Assembly (NCBI GenBank): GCA_004294135.1
Contig: RDZY01000031.1
Span: 1-64,000 of the forward strand
Reading direction: 5' to 3'
Length of the DNA: 64,000 nt
From: Sphingobacteriia bacterium
GTDB taxonomy: Bacteria; Bacteroidota; Bacteroidia; Chitinophagales; Chitinophagaceae
The position numbers were made by a program, and so were the translations under genes. A model generated the notes under the pieces. That model was not told where the DNA came from. It saw only the letters and a list, made by a program, of their open reading frames with translations, and searched no databases. How positions within the stretch are numbered: the stretch's first letter is position 1; every line of letters starts with the position of its first letter. Positions 44,161-52,338 of this stretch are shown piece by piece.

Positions 44161-46287
44161 ATGAATAGGTATGACGCATTTATGTCATCTTCTCCGAACG
44201 CCCATATTTTAATTAATAAAAATGGAAGCATTGTTTATGCTAACCCAAAAGCATTTAAGATTTTTAAATATGATGAAGAAGTATTTTATAAGTTGAATAT
44301 TGATGCATTAATCAATCTTGAAGCAGCAAATACCCGTTCAATGGCATTCGCAAAGGGTAATATTCAATTTCCAGTTGCAGTTTCTTCCCTTCAATATTTT
44401 GATGATGAATCACAAACAGATCTAATTGCTATTACCATTACAGATCTTTCAACCCTTCATAAAACGGAGGAACTCTTGTTAGAAACCAATAGAATTGCCA
44501 AAGTTGGTGGCTGGGAATATGATATTCAAACACAAAAAATTTACTGGACGCAGGTAACTAGAGAAATTCATGAAACATCAGATGATTATTCACCTGAAAT
44601 TCTATCTGCAATTGATTTTTATCATGGCGAAGCCGCAAAAGCTACCATTACGCAAGCGCTTCAAAACGCCATACAAACAGGGGAGCCCTTTGATGTTACT
44701 TTAGAAATTTATACCGCTAAAGGCAATATTAAGCAAGTAAAAGCAATGGGAAAAGCAGATTACTTTGAAGGGATGGTAACTCGTATTTATGGAACTTTTC
44801 AAGATATCTCAGTATGGGTTGAAGAACAAAAGAAAATGGCTTATTTGGCCAGTAATTTTAACCAAATAATGAATACTTCCATTGATATTATCTCTGTGGT
44901 AAATGAAGCTGGTGAATTTGTAATGTTGAGTAAATCTGCTGAAGAAATTTGGGGCTATAAAATAGAAGACGCTATCGGTAAAAGAGCACTGGATTTTATT
45001 ATTGAAGAAGATTGGGTTAAGGTTCAGGGAATTATTGAGCAACTAAAAAGTGGTATTAAAGTTGCTAATTTTGAAAATAGATCTAGAGCCAAAGATGGGA
45101 AAATTATTACAATTTCTTGGTCTGCTTGCCTAGACCCAACCACCAAATTGAGGTATGCAATTGGAAGAGATATTTCTGCTAAGGTTGCAAGTGAAGCGCA
45201 GATGAAATTATTACAGTCCGTTATTACCAACTCAACAGATGCTGTAATTATTACGGAAGCAGAGCCATTCGAGTTGCCAGGTCCAAAAATTATTTATGTA
45301 AACAATGCTTTTACTAAGATGACTGGCTACAGCGCCGAAGAAGTATTGGGAAAAACGCCTAGAATTTTACAAGGCCCAGAATCAAACAAAGATGAGTTGG
45401 ATCGCTTAAAAAAATCTTTGGCAAATTGGGAGCCATGTGAAATTGAAATTATTAATTATAAAAAGAATGGTGATCCATTCTGGGTTAATTTTAGTGTAGT
45501 TCCAGTTGCGCGCGAAGACGGTTACTACACACATTGGATTGCTATTGAAAGAGATATTACTCAAAAAAAGAAAGAAGAGGCAGAAAAAACGAAATTAATT
45601 AATGAATTGGTTCAAAACAACAAAGACCTTAAACAATTTTCTTATATAACCTCCCATAATCTTAGAGCACCTGTTACCAACTTAATGGCATTAATAAAAT
45701 TATTGGATTGGTCGGATATTCATGAAGATCAAAACCGTATTTTACTTGAATCTTTTGAAAAATCTACCAACCAATTAAATGATACCATCAATGATTTATT
45801 GAAAATTTTAATTGTTAAAGAACAATCAGAAATTACTACTACTACCGTTTCATTGACTGAAGTTTTAAACACTTCACTTCTTGCATTTACTTCCCTGTTT
45901 AAGGAATTGGATGTGTCTCTAAAAATTGACTTTAAGGAAGCCAGAACCATTAATTTTAATAAGGAATACTTAGAAAGTATTTTTATAAATTTAATCAGTA
46001 ATGCGTTAAAATATAATTTAAAAGGTAGGAAACCCATAATTGAAATTACCTCAAAAAATATTCCTGGCTTTGTTCAGATGAGTATTAAGGACAACGGTAT
46101 TGGAATTGATTTGGCGAAAAATAAAGACAAAATATTTAAACTTTTTCAGACCTTTCACAGTGGAAGAGACAGTAAAGGAATTGGCTTATATCTTATTCAA
46201 TCACAATTAAACGCATTGGGAGGAAGGGTAGAAGTAGAAAGCGAAGTTGATAAGGGTACGGTATTTACTATCTTTTTTAAAAAATAA
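44161..46287 (+). CDS. Multi-PAS sensor histidine kinase
   Basis: A 708-residue soluble kinase (ATG 44161 chosen over TTG three codons earlier). It has four PAS domains: about 1-90, 105-215, 230-345 and 345-475. The fourth is LOV-like (GYSAEEVLGKTPRILQGPESN and VNFSVVPV) but lacks the photoactive Cys of the NCRFLQ motif. HisKA (FSYITSHNLRAP) and HATPase (NLISNALKYN, KDNGIGID, KGIGLYLI) follow. It has no membrane helix and no receiver. The signals are unknown, redox or ligand binding being most likely. It is convergent with the hypothetical gene, with four bases between the stops. Confidence 0.9.
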   Translation: MNRYDAFMSSSPNAHILINKNGSIVYANPKAFKIFKYDEEVFYKLNIDALINLEAANTRSMAFAKGNIQFPVAVSSLQYFDDESQTDLIAITITDLSTLHKTEELLLETNRIAKVGGWEYDIQTQKIYWTQVTREIHETSDDYSPEILSAIDFYHGEAAKATITQALQNAIQTGEPFDVTLEIYTAKGNIKQVKAMGKADYFEGMVTRIYGTFQDISVWVEEQKKMAYLASNFNQIMNTSIDIISVVNEAGEFVMLSKSAEEIWGYKIEDAIGKRALDFIIEEDWVKVQGIIEQLKSGIKVANFENRSRAKDGKIITISWSACLDPTTKLRYAIGRDISAKVASEAQMKLLQSVITNSTDAVIITEAEPFELPGPKIIYVNNAFTKMTGYSAEEVLGKTPRILQGPESNKDELDRLKKSLANWEPCEIEIINYKKNGDPFWVNFSVVPVAREDGYYTHWIAIERDITQKKKEEAEKTKLINELVQNNKDLKQFSYITSHNLRAPVTNLMALIKLLDWSDIHEDQNRILLESFEKSTNQLNDTINDLLKILIVKEQSEITTTTVSLTEVLNTSLLAFTSLFKELDVSLKIDFKEARTINFNKEYLESIFINLISNALKYNLKGRKPIIEITSKNIPGFVQMSIKDNGIGIDLAKNKDKIFKLFQTFHSGRDSKGIGLYLIQSQLNALGGRVEVESEVDKGTVFTIFFKK

Positions 46288-46291
46288 CTAT

Positions 46292-46747
46292 TTATTGCGG
46301 TTTGCTGTTTCTTCCTACCGCATAATGTGGTTTGAGCGATTGATAAATCTCCTCAAAATTTGGTATTCCAGCTGCTGTTGCATTTTTTGAATTATTATAA
46401 TATGCACGCGATTGCTGAAGAATTTCATGACCAATCAGTAATTTTGCATCTTCCAGCTTTGTTCTTATTTCTTCTACTTCTACAATTAACTCAGTATATT
46501 GACTGTACAAATGTAAATAGGTATTGCATAAAGTAATGTCTACATATGATGGTACTGTACTCGGATTTTTTCGCATATTTTGAATTGCTTTTTCTACAAA
46601 AATCTCCCTTTTTGTATTCAACTTAAACATACTCCTTCGCTCACTTGGTTTTAATTTAACCGAACCAGGAATCATATTACGCAATGCAGCTATATTTTGT
46701 CGTATCGACATAAGCTCTGATCCAATAAAGCTTCTGAAAGATGCCAT
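46292..46747 (-). CDS. Conserved-looking hypothetical protein
   Basis: A 151-residue, highly basic and helical protein with no signal peptide or membrane segment. It contains a stretch typical of coiled coil (SQYTELIVEVEEIRTKLEDAKLLIGHE). I recognise no family. Its start is preceded by a 33-base hairpin (46769-46801) 22 bases upstream. It is divergent from the OmpA-type gene, so it may be co-regulated with it. Confidence 0.6.
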   Translation of the reverse strand: MASFRSFIGSELMSIRQNIAALRNMIPGSVKLKPSERRSMFKLNTKREIFVEKAIQNMRKNPSTVPSYVDITLCNTYLHLYSQYTELIVEVEEIRTKLEDAKLLIGHEILQQSRAYYNNSKNATAAGIPNFEEIYQSLKPHYAVGRNSKPQ

Positions 46748-46768
46748 AGATTTTTTTTAATAAAACGC

Positions 46769-46801
46769 TTTTAAGAATAAGAAAATTGCTTATTCTTAAA
46801 A
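46769..46801. repeat. 33-base inverted repeat between divergent genes
   Basis: Thirteen-base perfect arms TTTTAAGAATAAG and CTTATTCTTAAAA flank a seven-base loop. It lies 21 bases before the hypothetical gene's start and 137 bases before the ompA-like gene. No T-run follows on either strand, so an operator or a leader hairpin is more likely than a terminator. Confidence 0.5.
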
Positions 46802-46938
46802 CTATACCAAACATTGCTTACAACCATTAGCTATATGCTTTTTAATAGCATGGCATACGATTTGATAAAAGATATCTACACAATATATCTATTCAATTAA
46901 CGTTGATATAACTTGAAACACTTAACACCACTTTTATT

Positions 46939-47826
46939 ATGAAAATGAAATTGTACACATTTGCTGCACTGTTATCCCTTGCTCTGTTTTCTTGTGTAAG
47001 TCCCAAACAATTAAAGCAAGCAGAAGCAAAATTTGGCGAATTAAATGGCGCTTATGCTGAATTGCAGGGTAAGTATAGAGCCCTTGAAGAAGAATTAAAT
47101 AAATCTAAAAATCAAAATTCCAATCTGGCTACTCAAAAAGCTGCTTTGGAAGCCCAGCTTGCTTCTTCAGATAAACAATTAGATTATGTTAAGCAAAATA
47201 ATAATACAGTTCTTAACCAGTTAAAAGATCTTTCAGTTGTTACTGGTGCTCAAGCTGAAAGTATTAGAAAATCGTTAGAAAATATTGGCGCAAAAGACTT
47301 GTATATTCAAGATCTTCAGGGTTCTATTGCACGTAAGGATTCTTTAAATATGGCATTGGTAATGAACCTAAAAGGTGCTATTGGTAACCTAGATGATAAG
47401 GATATTAATATAAAAGTTGATAAAAGCGTTGTTTATGTTGATATTTCTGATAAGCTTTTATTCAAAAGCGGTAGTTATGATGTAACCGATAAAGCCAAAG
47501 AAGTATTGGGCAAAGTAGCCAAAGTGTTGAATGCGCAACCTGAAATTGAATTTCTAGTTGAAGGTCACACCGATTCTATTCCAATGCGCGGCGGTGCACT
47601 TACCGATAACTGGGATTTAAGTGTGAAAAGAGCTACTACCATTGTACGTATTTTGCAAGATACTTATGGATTAGATCCTAAAAGAATGACCGCTGCTGGC
47701 AGAAGTCAATACATTCCACTAGGTGATAATAATACCCCCGAAGGAAGAGCTGCTAATAGAAGAACAAGGATTGTAATTCTACCTCAACTCGATCAATTTT
47801 TTAAATTGTTAGAAAGGAAAAAATAA
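46939..47826 (+). CDS. OmpA-family lipoprotein
   Basis: A 295-residue lipoprotein. The signal ends in a lipobox (LALFSC, about residue 19). A coiled-coil region (about 25-140) precedes the C-terminal OmpA-like domain (about 165-285), with the peptidoglycan-binding signature VEGHTDSIPMRGG and NRRTRIVILP. It would tie the outer membrane to peptidoglycan. A perfect hairpin terminator follows 21 bases after the stop. Confidence 0.92.
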   Translation: MKMKLYTFAALLSLALFSCVSPKQLKQAEAKFGELNGAYAELQGKYRALEEELNKSKNQNSNLATQKAALEAQLASSDKQLDYVKQNNNTVLNQLKDLSVVTGAQAESIRKSLENIGAKDLYIQDLQGSIARKDSLNMALVMNLKGAIGNLDDKDINIKVDKSVVYVDISDKLLFKSGSYDVTDKAKEVLGKVAKVLNAQPEIEFLVEGHTDSIPMRGGALTDNWDLSVKRATTIVRILQDTYGLDPKRMTAAGRSQYIPLGDNNTPEGRAANRRTRIVILPQLDQFFKLLERKK

Positions 47827-47847
47827 TTAATTATATCTAGATAAATG

Positions 47848-47873
47848 AGCCTCGACTAATTCGGGGCTTTTTT
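47848..47873 (+). terminator. Terminator after the ompA-like gene
   Basis: AGCCTCGA pairs with TCGGGGCT (eight pairs including one G-T) around a five-base loop, then a run of T (47869-47873). The longest frame of the next gene would start inside it at 47874, which argues for its later start at 47925. Confidence 0.8.
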
Positions 47874-47924
47874 ATGCCCTATCATACAACACAACAGCCT
47901 ATCTTGCATACGAAAGAGACTAGT

Positions 47925-50270
47925 ATGGAGGATTATTTAATAGGAATGAATGAGCCGCAAAAAGAAGCGGTAATATATTTAAAAGGGCCCTTGATGATTG
48001 TGGCTGGTGCGGGTAGCGGCAAAACAAAAGTATTAACAACGCGAATTGCACATCTAATGCATAAAGGTGTAGATGCATTCAATATTCTTGCACTTACTTT
48101 TACCAATAAAGCCGCTGCAGAAATGAAGGAGCGGATTGAAAAAATTTTAGGTAATTCCGAAGCCCGAAATTTATATATTGGAACCTTTCACAGTGTATTT
48201 GCACGCATATTAAGAGCCGAAGCTCACCGCCTTGGTTATCCCAATAATTTTACAATTTATGATACCGACGATAGCCGCTCTGTTTTAAAAACGGTTATCA
48301 ATGAGCTGAATCTAGACGATAAACATTACAAACCAAATATTGTAGGAAACCGAATTTCTTCTGGAAAAAATAGTCTGGTTGGTCCCGCAGAATATGCTGT
48401 AGATTATTATATTCAACAAGAAGATATGCGCGCCAACCGACCTGCAATTGCACAAGTTTACCAAGCTTATGCCAACCGTTGTTTTAAAAATGGTGCAATG
48501 GATTTTGACGATCTCCTACTGAAGATGTATGAGCTGCTTAAAAACCATCCCGAGGCATTGTACAAATACCAACATAAATTCAAATACATTTTAATTGATG
48601 AGTACCAAGATACCAATGCAGTTCAGTACCAGATTACCAAACTTCTGGCCGCTGTACACGAAAATATTTGTGTAGTTGGTGATGATGCGCAAAGCATCTA
48701 TAGTTTTCGCGGTGCAACCATAGAGAATATTTTACAGTTTCAAAAAGATTACGATGATGTGAAAGTGGTGAAGCTGGAGCAGAATTATAGAAGCAGCCAA
48801 CAAATTATTAAAGTAGCCAACCAAGTTATCAAGAATAATAAAGGGCAGATACCAAAAAATTTGTGGACAGACAACGCAGAAGGAGAAAAAATCAGTCTTG
48901 TTCGTACCATGACCGATAATGAGGAAGGTAAGTTTGTAGCAGATACCATTCAAGAACAGAAATTACGCAATCATTTTTTTAACCGCGATTTTGCCATACT
49001 CTATAGAACCAATGCACAGAGTCGTTCTTTTGAAGAAAGCCTCCGCCGTATGGGTATTCCATATAGAATTTATGGCGGTGTTAGTTTTTATCAGCGCAAA
49101 GAAGTGAAAGATATTCTGGCTTATCTAAGAGTTATTGTAAACCAGCGCGACGAGGAATCATTGAAGCGCATCATCAACTATCCAGTTCGCGGTATTGGAA
49201 AAACCACCATGGAAAAATGTGTGATTTTTGCCAACGAACAAAATATATCTATGTACGAGGTAGTGAGTCGCGCTGCCGAATTCGGTTTCAAAGCTGGAAC
49301 ATTAGAAGCTTTGCAGAATTTCACTACCATGATCCGTTATTTTCAAAGCATGCTTACCGATAAAAATGCTTTTGACCTAGCCACTCAAGTAGGTAAACAT
49401 ACCAATCTGGTAAAAGACCTTTTTAACGACAAGACTACCGAAGGATTGGCTCGCTATGAAAACGTACAAGAATTATTCAACTCAATAAAAGAGTGGACAG
49501 AAAGTCCCAGCAATGAAGACGGTGAATTAGGCGATAAATCGCTCGGTGCTTATTTACAACAAATTACCTTACTTACGGACGCAGACGATAATAAAGAAAA
49601 CAGTGATGTAGTGAGACTAATGACCATTCATGCAGCCAAGGGCCTTGAATTTGGTTGTGTATTTGTAGGAGGTGTTGAAGAAACCCTTTTCCCCAATGCA
49701 ATGAGTATTAATACCAGAGAAGAATTGGAAGAAGAGCGAAGGTTATTTTATGTTGCTATAACTCGAGCCAAGCAAAGACTTTGGCTTACTTATTCAAATT
49801 CAAGGTACCGTTTTGGCCAGCTTGTTCAAAACGAACCGAGCCGCTTTATAGAAGAAATGCCAGAAGAGTCTATCGACAAAAGTTTTGCTGGAGGTGGTGC
49901 AAGAAATAATTCCAGCACAAATTGGGGCGGCGCATACGAAAGAATGCAGCGTGGATTTAATAATAATGACAGTAATAATACAGCAAAAAAATACGGCCCT
50001 CCTCCCGCCAAAAAGCCCAATTCTGCAAAGCCAGCATATATGCCAATAGCCACGCCCAAGATAACGACTCATATACCATCGGTAGATTTTATTGCAAGCG
50101 ATACATCTGGTTTACAAACGGGGCAAAAAGTGGAACATCAGAAATTTGGTTATGGTTTGGTTACTAACGTAGAGGGTTCAGCCCATAATCCCGTAGCCAC
50201 CATCCAGTTTGAACAAAATGGAGAAAAAAAGATCATGTTAAACTATGCAAAGCTTAGAATTGTAGAATGA
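47925..50270 (+). CDS. uvrD: UvrD/PcrA-type DNA helicase
   Basis: A 781-residue superfamily 1A 3'-5' helicase. Motif I is AGAGSGKT, motif II is LIDEYQDTN, motif III is GDDAQSIYSFRGA, motif IV is LEQNYRSS, motif V is VRLMTIHAAKGLEF and motif VI is RRLFYVAITRAKQRL. The C-terminal part has a low-complexity linker rich in Asn and Pro and ends in a Tudor-like domain (KVEHQKFGYGLVTN), as in PcrA. It acts in nucleotide excision repair, mismatch repair and replication restart. Its stop codon touches that of the convergent GH5 gene. Confidence 0.95.
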   Translation: MEDYLIGMNEPQKEAVIYLKGPLMIVAGAGSGKTKVLTTRIAHLMHKGVDAFNILALTFTNKAAAEMKERIEKILGNSEARNLYIGTFHSVFARILRAEAHRLGYPNNFTIYDTDDSRSVLKTVINELNLDDKHYKPNIVGNRISSGKNSLVGPAEYAVDYYIQQEDMRANRPAIAQVYQAYANRCFKNGAMDFDDLLLKMYELLKNHPEALYKYQHKFKYILIDEYQDTNAVQYQITKLLAAVHENICVVGDDAQSIYSFRGATIENILQFQKDYDDVKVVKLEQNYRSSQQIIKVANQVIKNNKGQIPKNLWTDNAEGEKISLVRTMTDNEEGKFVADTIQEQKLRNHFFNRDFAILYRTNAQSRSFEESLRRMGIPYRIYGGVSFYQRKEVKDILAYLRVIVNQRDEESLKRIINYPVRGIGKTTMEKCVIFANEQNISMYEVVSRAAEFGFKAGTLEALQNFTTMIRYFQSMLTDKNAFDLATQVGKHTNLVKDLFNDKTTEGLARYENVQELFNSIKEWTESPSNEDGELGDKSLGAYLQQITLLTDADDNKENSDVVRLMTIHAAKGLEFGCVFVGGVEETLFPNAMSINTREELEEERRLFYVAITRAKQRLWLTYSNSRYRFGQLVQNEPSRFIEEMPEESIDKSFAGGGARNNSSTNWGGAYERMQRGFNNNDSNNTAKKYGPPPAKKPNSAKPAYMPIATPKITTHIPSVDFIASDTSGLQTGQKVEHQKFGYGLVTNVEGSAHNPVATIQFEQNGEKKIMLNYAKLRIVE

Positions 50271-51491
50271 TTACTGGTTATTGTATTTGGCAATTCTTAC
50301 CCCTTTCTCTGCGCCCTTGGGTGTTGGCTTATACAAACCACCATTGGGCTGGGGTAATAAAATGGTTCCAGGAAGAAATAAAAAAGAAACGGGGGGTAAT
50401 TCAGGTTCAACAGTGGCTGCCGCTTTAATCATTAATTTTGGGTCGGATTCATTGCTTGCAGTAACCGTTTTTTCTTTCCACTCAACCCCTGTTAAAAATT
50501 GTTGTAATACTTGCATTTGCGGCCTTTCGGCTTGCGCCAAAGGATATACAGAAACCGGATTGCTGCTTAACCTTCTTCCGGATGAACAGTACTGCGCACT
50601 GATATTTTTTTCTTTCAAAAACTGAAGAAATTTTTCCATCACAATAAGCCAGCGTTGATCTGTATCAGGTACCCCAAACTGTCCCACAATACCACGTTTA
50701 TTATTTTGCTTAAGCCATTGAATAAAGGGCATAACACGAATAATGCCAGCTGAATCAGTCGCCTGATTTTGATCATAAGAAAAAAGATACTTTCCAGTAA
50801 AATCATTATCGAAATAACAGTGTGCTTTGAAAATAATTCTATCTTGGGGATCTTTTAAATTTTTCAATTGGTCACTGTATTCCATCCAACTTTCAGAAGC
50901 TGCATAATTGTTACCAGATATGATAATGGCGTTTCTTCTATCCGCTTCTCTAATGGCATTAATGGCCAGCTGGGCAGTAGTAAACCAGTCAAAAGCTTGC
51001 ATATCATGCGGTTCTGCCATGATATCAAATCCATAAATATTAGGATATCCAGAAAAAGCATTGGCCAGTCTATTCCAAACATTTGAAAAATCATTTCTAC
51101 TAACCGCATAACCACCTACAATATAATCGACTCCATTCTTGCGGTATCTTCCAGCATTGTTCATGCTTAAAATAACACTGATATCTCTTCTGGCAGCCCA
51201 AGCAACTACTTTGCGAATTTCTCCTATTTCTCCAAAATCAAGGTCGCTGCTGAGGGTTTTCTGAACTCTTTCCCATCTAAAAGGAATGGTAATTACTTTG
51301 AAACCTTTTTGCTGAAAATAGGCCAGTTCTTCTTCTGTGGGGTAAGCATAATGCTCATTGTATATTCCAGGTAACTGGTTTTCACCTAATTCGCCTCCTC
51401 CCAAAGTAATACCTAAATTAAAAGCATTGCCTTGCGCTGATAGCTGCAAATGAATTGATGCGAAGAGTATTATTAATAATACATTTTTCAT
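50271..51491 (-). CDS. Exported GH5-fold protein with substituted active site
   Basis: A 406-residue secreted protein with signal peptide (LLIILFASIHLQLSAQ). The family 5 glycoside hydrolase fold is recognisable by IPFRWERVQ, IYGFDIMAEPH, AHCYFD and GQFGVPD. Key sites differ. The acid/base motif NEP reads AEP (Ala159-Glu160), and the nucleophile Glu of GEFG is Gln271. The usual LDLHNYGRY reads LSMNNAGRY (conserved His becomes Asn). The proline-rich C-terminal tail is not part of the barrel. Catalysis looks lost, so binding of beta-glycans is possible. Start at ATG 51491. It is monocistronic. Confidence 0.85.
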   Translation of the reverse strand: MKNVLLIILFASIHLQLSAQGNAFNLGITLGGGELGENQLPGIYNEHYAYPTEEELAYFQQKGFKVITIPFRWERVQKTLSSDLDFGEIGEIRKVVAWAARRDISVILSMNNAGRYRKNGVDYIVGGYAVSRNDFSNVWNRLANAFSGYPNIYGFDIMAEPHDMQAFDWFTTAQLAINAIREADRRNAIIISGNNYAASESWMEYSDQLKNLKDPQDRIIFKAHCYFDNDFTGKYLFSYDQNQATDSAGIIRVMPFIQWLKQNNKRGIVGQFGVPDTDQRWLIVMEKFLQFLKEKNISAQYCSSGRRLSSNPVSVYPLAQAERPQMQVLQQFLTGVEWKEKTVTASNESDPKLMIKAAATVEPELPPVSFLFLPGTILLPQPNGGLYKPTPKGAEKGVRIAKYNNQ

Positions 51492-51667
51492 ATACGACCA
51501 GTATTCGAGGGTATCATATAAACGAAGCAATTAGGGTTTTTATTGGATTTACTTTCGATATCCGAAAAATAAGTCTTTTCAACCATTTTGTGAATGCTTT
51601 TAAACATCCCTGCGCTTGTTTTGTTTTAAATTTGTATTTTAACGCCGTTGAGTTTAAATTTCACAAT

Positions 51668-52267
51668 ATGATTAAGACAGGTAACCCAGTAATTAGTATC
51701 TATACAGAAATGACGCCTAATCCTGAAACCATGAAGTTTGTGGCCAACAAATTACTGTATCCGGGAAAAAGTATTGATTTTGCAGAAGAATCGCTTGCTG
51801 CTCCATCTCCGCTAGCAAAGGAATTATTTAGTTTCCCTTTTATTAAAAGTGTATTCATTGCAAGTAATTTCATTACAATTACTAAAACTGTGGAAACTGA
51901 GGACTGGCAAGATATTATTCCTACCATTAAAACCTTTCTAAAAGAATACTTAGAAAATGGTGGCATAGTGGTAAATGAGGAGGAAGTAGCCAAAGTGAAA
52001 CAAGAAGCCAGCAATACGGTAAGCGCAGATGACGATGATATAGTAAAGCGCGTAAAAGAGCTTTTAGAGAACTACGTAAAGCCAGCTGTAGAAATGGACG
52101 GTGGTGCTATTCAATTTAAGAGCTATAATGAAGGGGTAGTTAACCTAATGTTACAAGGTAGTTGTAGTGGTTGTCCTTCTTCAATGATTACCCTAAAAGC
52201 TGGTATTGAAGGAATGATGAAACGCATGATTCCAGAAGTAAAAGAAGTGGTAGCAGAGGCAGAATAA
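51668..52267 (+). CDS. Nfu-type iron-sulfur scaffold protein
   Basis: A 199-residue protein with an Nfu N-terminal domain (about 8-95, EMTPNPETMKFV and SFPFIKSVFI) and a NifU-like C-terminal domain (about 120-195, VEMDGGAIQF and GSCSGCPSS). The CxxC in SCSGCPSS binds a [4Fe-4S] cluster for transfer to apo-enzymes. The start is at ATG 51668. The longer upstream frame is non-coding-like. A TAAATTTG -7-like box is at 51627-51634. It is the head of a plus-strand group that continues into the membrane protein. Confidence 0.93.
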   Translation: MIKTGNPVISIYTEMTPNPETMKFVANKLLYPGKSIDFAEESLAAPSPLAKELFSFPFIKSVFIASNFITITKTVETEDWQDIIPTIKTFLKEYLENGGIVVNEEEVAKVKQEASNTVSADDDDIVKRVKELLENYVKPAVEMDGGAIQFKSYNEGVVNLMLQGSCSGCPSSMITLKAGIEGMMKRMIPEVKEVVAEAE

Positions 52268-52320
52268 TTTAGAGGCTTTATTTTACACTCTATTGAACAA
52301 CTGCATAGTTGTAATTCCTA

Positions 52321-52327
52321 AAGGAGG
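52321..52327 (+). promoter_or_regulatory. Unusual full Shine-Dalgarno sequence
   Basis: AAGGAGG, the complete complement of the 16S rRNA tail, lies 11 bases before the ATG at 52339. Such sites are rare in this phylum, and none comparable was noticed elsewhere in this window. It supports the chosen start but may also be chance. Confidence 0.45.
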
Positions 52328-52338
52328 GTATTTATCAG

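Noticed and set aside
47874..47924. Longer uvrD frame starting at 47874
   Set aside because: It begins directly after the T-run of the upstream terminator, so a transcript would hardly include it; ATG 47925 fits the family start.
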